From positions 1 to 64,000 of the forward strand of contig PYVG01000001.1 of NCBI GenBank assembly GCA_003030745.1: a stretch of 64,000 nt of DNA, written 5' to 3'. The notes under the pieces were generated by a model. That model saw only the letters and a program-made list of their open reading frames with translations, did not search any database and was not told the origin of the DNA. The stretch is from Pseudidiomarina aestuarii (lineage in GTDB: Bacteria; Pseudomonadota; Gammaproteobacteria; Enterobacterales; Alteromonadaceae). The position numbers and the translations under genes are program-made. Positions 61,623-64,000 of the stretch are shown here, piece by piece. Position 1 is the first letter of the stretch. The number at the start of each line of letters is the position of its first letter.

Positions 61623-63743
61623 ATGTCTCAATTGAAATTTTCGACCTTAGCGTTAGCGCTGGCCAGTGCTTTCTCGGCGACTGTTGTGCAAGCACAAACA
61701 GAGCCGACTGACATTCTCGAGCGCATCACGATTACTGGTGAGTATCGCGCCACCACCATCGATGAAACGCCCACTAGCGTCACTGCTATAGTCAACGCCG
61801 AGTTTACTGAACGCGGCGCCTCTCACCTCGAAGACGTTTTGAATAAACTGCCGAATGTGAATTTTTCCGGCGGCAGTTCACGTGCTCGATTTATTCAAAT
61901 TCGTGGTATTGGTGAGCGAAGTCAGTTTGTTGATCCAATCAATCCATCTGTGGGTTTGCTCATTGACGGTATTAACTACAGCGGACTTGGGCAAGCGGCA
62001 CAGCTGTTTGATATCAGTCAGGTAGAAGTGTACCGCGGTCCACAAAGCGGTCGATTTGGCGCGGATGGCTTAGCTGGCATGATTGTCCTCGAGAGCACGC
62101 GCGCACAAGCCGAGTTCAGTGGTCTCTGGCACTTAGGCATCGGTAATTATGGCGAGCGACAGGGCGGTTTAGCCCTTGGCGGTGAGCTAGGTGCGTTTGG
62201 TACTGCACGATTTAGTGTCTACCAGCAACGCTCGGATGGCTTTACCGAAAACGTCTACTTACAACGTGACGACACGCAAAGTCGCTCGGAGCGAATGGCA
62301 CGCCTGAACGTGTTTAGTGATCTCGCAGAAAACTGGGATTTGCAAACGACCGTGCACGCGCTGTCACAAGACAATGGTTATGACGCTTTTTCGCTCGATA
62401 ATACTCGCCAAACCTTGTCGGATGAGCCAGGTGAAGATGACTTAAGCAGTTTCGCTGCCCGAACGGCACTTACCTACACTGGCTTTGAGTCGAGTGAGTG
62501 GTTGGTGTCGTATTCATACCTGGATGCAGATAGCATCTACTCGTACGACGAGGATTGGAGTTTCGTGGGCATTGCGCCGGGCTGGGAATACTCTTCTTTT
62601 GATAGTTATCAGCGCGATCGGCAAGATCATACACTGGAGCTTCGTGGGCTGAGTACCCAACCCGTTCAATGGTTAGGCGCAGAGCATGACTGGGTTGTTG
62701 GTCTGTATCGTTACCAACGTGACGAACGCTTACAGCGTGATTTTTTCAACTTTGACTTGGGGAGCCAAGACCGATTCCTCAGTGACTACGATAATCGCCA
62801 TTTGGCTGTATACGGCGAGCTTTCCAGTTTTTTGAACCGTGATTGGACTTTGACCACAGGGTTACGCGGTGAACGCTATGACAATCCGTACACCGACAGC
62901 AATGGTGTGACTGAAGAGCCGAATGACACTATGTGGGGCGGTCGTCTGAGTCTGAGTTATCAAGGGCAGGCAGGCCATCTTTACTACGCCACAGTGGCTC
63001 GTGGTTATAAGCCTGGTGGCGTCAATGGTGAGGCTTTGGGGAAAGCACAAGATCCCAGCCTCACTGAGCTGCGAGAGTTTCTGCAGGCACAATCAACCTT
63101 TGCGCCAGAGTTACTCACTAGTTTAGAGCTAGGCCATAAGTGGGCATCAGCAGATGGCGCGATGGCACTTCGTTCAGCGCTATTCGTTCAAGCGCGAGAT
63201 GACGTACAACTGAAAGGTTGGATTAATCGCGACCAATCGTTTGTGGGCTACCTACAAAATGCTGCCAGCGGCAGTGTGTCCGGTGTTGAAGTTGAGTGGG
63301 ATTATCAATGGACCGAAGCTGCCAATTGGTTTGCAACGCTGGCTTGGTTGGATACTGAAATTGACGGCTTTGTCACCGAAGACGGCATTGACATGACTGG
63401 TCGTGATCAAGCTCATGCGCCGAACTACCAAGCGAATGTCGGTTTGAGATACGACATTTCTGATGCGGTGACGGCAGTCGTCCAAGTCGATGCAAAAGAC
63501 GGCTACTACTACTCGGATTCACACTTCAGTCGCGCTGAGGCAGTTGAGTTGCTGCATGCTCGGATCGATTGGCGAGTGGGCGGCTGGAATTTGAGTGCCT
63601 GGGCGCGTAATCTGACCGATGAGACCTACGGCATAAGAGGCTTTTTCTTTGGGAACGATCCGAGAATTGAATACGCCGCTCGCACATACGAGCAGTTCGG
63701 CGAGCCGCGCCGCTTTGGGTTTACTGCAAGATACGCATTCTAA
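61623..63743 (+). CDS. TonB-dependent receptor, probable thiamin uptake
   Basis: A 706-residue outer-membrane receptor. A signal peptide (LALASAFSATVVQAQ) is followed by a plug domain (LEDVLNKLPNVNFSGG, IQIRGIGERSQF, VYRGPQSGRFGADGLAGMI) and a 22-strand barrel ending in the aromatic RRFGFTARYAF. Location directly behind a TPP riboswitch, with a PnuC-type permease overlapping its stop, identifies it as a receptor for thiamin or a phosphate ester, as proposed for marine gammaproteobacteria by regulon analysis. Substrate is inferred from regulation only. Confidence 0.88.
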   Translation: MSQLKFSTLALALASAFSATVVQAQTEPTDILERITITGEYRATTIDETPTSVTAIVNAEFTERGASHLEDVLNKLPNVNFSGGSSRARFIQIRGIGERSQFVDPINPSVGLLIDGINYSGLGQAAQLFDISQVEVYRGPQSGRFGADGLAGMIVLESTRAQAEFSGLWHLGIGNYGERQGGLALGGELGAFGTARFSVYQQRSDGFTENVYLQRDDTQSRSERMARLNVFSDLAENWDLQTTVHALSQDNGYDAFSLDNTRQTLSDEPGEDDLSSFAARTALTYTGFESSEWLVSYSYLDADSIYSYDEDWSFVGIAPGWEYSSFDSYQRDRQDHTLELRGLSTQPVQWLGAEHDWVVGLYRYQRDERLQRDFFNFDLGSQDRFLSDYDNRHLAVYGELSSFLNRDWTLTTGLRGERYDNPYTDSNGVTEEPNDTMWGGRLSLSYQGQAGHLYYATVARGYKPGGVNGEALGKAQDPSLTELREFLQAQSTFAPELLTSLELGHKWASADGAMALRSALFVQARDDVQLKGWINRDQSFVGYLQNAASGSVSGVEVEWDYQWTEAANWFATLAWLDTEIDGFVTEDGIDMTGRDQAHAPNYQANVGLRYDISDAVTAVVQVDAKDGYYYSDSHFSRAEAVELLHARIDWRVGGWNLSAWARNLTDETYGIRGFFFGNDPRIEYAARTYEQFGEPRRFGFTARYAF

Positions 63744-64000
63744 TGCAGTGGCTACTTGAACAACTGGCGCTAAGTTCACCGTGGGAATTGCTCGCGGTGG
63801 TCTTAGCGGTGACGTATTTAGTTTTGGCTGCGCATCAGTCGCTTTGGTGTTGGCCGGCCGCTGCTATTAGTTGCACCATTTACATGATTCTCATGTATCA
63901 CGCTCAACTGTATATGTATGCGGCGCTCAACGTTGTTTACATTGGCATGGCTGGTTATGGTTATTGGCAGTGGCGACAGTTGCCCACTGCTGCCTCAGTG
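63743..64000 (+). CDS. PnuC-family vitamin permease (PnuT-like), 3'-truncated
   Basis: The first 86 residues of a membrane protein cut by the window end. The opening MQWLLEQLALSSPWELLAVV and the helix pair ending NVVYIGMAGYGYWQWRQ match PnuC, where YGWWQW is diagnostic. PnuC proteins move nicotinamide riboside or, in PnuT, thiamin. The ATG shares a base with the receptor stop (TAATG), and the pair is under the TPP riboswitch, so thiamin transport is the better reading. Remaining sequence lies outside the window. Confidence 0.85.
   Translation, partial: MQWLLEQLALSSPWELLAVVLAVTYLVLAAHQSLWCWPAAAISCTIYMILMYHAQLYMYAALNVVYIGMAGYGYWQWRQLPTAASV

Overview
The window is chromosomal DNA of a gammaproteobacterium. 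Gene families and order (gmk-rpoZ-spoT, trmH-recG, ubiE-ubiJ-ubiB-tatABC, gppA-like/rhlB/trxA/rho, ubiD-fre, a TPP-riboswitch-controlled TonB receptor with a PnuC-type transporter) point to a marine Alteromonadales member, most like Idiomarinaceae. The order-level call is fairly firm; the family-level call is inference. Coding density is very high. There is no gene-free stretch above 300 bases, and I saw no tRNA, rRNA, CRISPR array, prophage or intact insertion sequence.

Layout. 1-6.6 kb: the end of a D-serine dehydratase-like gene, an EVE-domain gene, TspO, the OhrR/Ohr peroxide pair, an SbtA-type bicarbonate permease divergent from a LysR regulator, an amino-acid permease and a duplicated DUF1543 protein. 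6.6-12.6 kb: a minus-strand series yajQ - PAS/GGDEF - zinc-ribbon methyltransferase - dGTPase, and a divergent second PAS/GGDEF protein, so two cyclase genes flank a reported c-di-GMP receptor. 12.6-18.6 kb: an exported amidohydrolase, then a methionine operon (metX-like, stand-alone homoserine dehydrogenase, metY) with MetJ-type boxes at two points, then a lipoprotein hydrolase whose start codon lies in a perfect inverted repeat. 18.6-25 kb (minus strand): old yellow enzyme - DASH cryptochrome - photolyase behind a 28-bp palindrome, and lemA with an HtpX-like protease.

25-44.3 kb: gmk-rpoZ-spoT-ridA; a MetJ-boxed NhaC-family (MetT-like) transporter; a GNAT-nitrilase fusion; an acyl-CoA ligase; a His-rich peptide followed by a CzcCBA-type metal efflux operon; an M20 peptidase; a pseudouridine synthase; and trmH-recG. 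In enterics trmH-recG directly follows spoT, so this segment looks like a 13-kb interruption of that operon. 44.4-52.8 kb: ubiE-ubiJ-ubiB-tatABC-(unknown exported protein)-tatD-membrane diguanylate cyclase, then hemB. 52.8-56.9 kb: short ppx/gppA-like gene and rhlB (minus), trxA and rho (plus). 57-64 kb: a Calx-beta/Lcl lipoprotein and a second Lcl protein, ubiD-fre, and a thiamin uptake unit (TPP riboswitch, TonB receptor, PnuC/PnuT-like permease cut by the window end).

How it works together. Three sets of Met boxes tie methionine synthesis by direct sulfhydrylation to a methionine transporter. Three GGDEF proteins with inhibitory sites and YajQ suggest local c-di-GMP wiring. The ubi and tat genes serve quinone synthesis and export of folded, often redox, proteins. 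The unexplained structures are a dispersed 100-bp inverted-repeat element (two copies), a paired operator-like palindrome before the metal-efflux genes, palindromes before the OYE/photolyase operon and between rhlB and trxA, and the hairpin over the lipoprotein-hydrolase start. I found no clear undescribed multi-gene system. The closest candidates are the OYE-cryptochrome-photolyase operon and the dispersed repeat.
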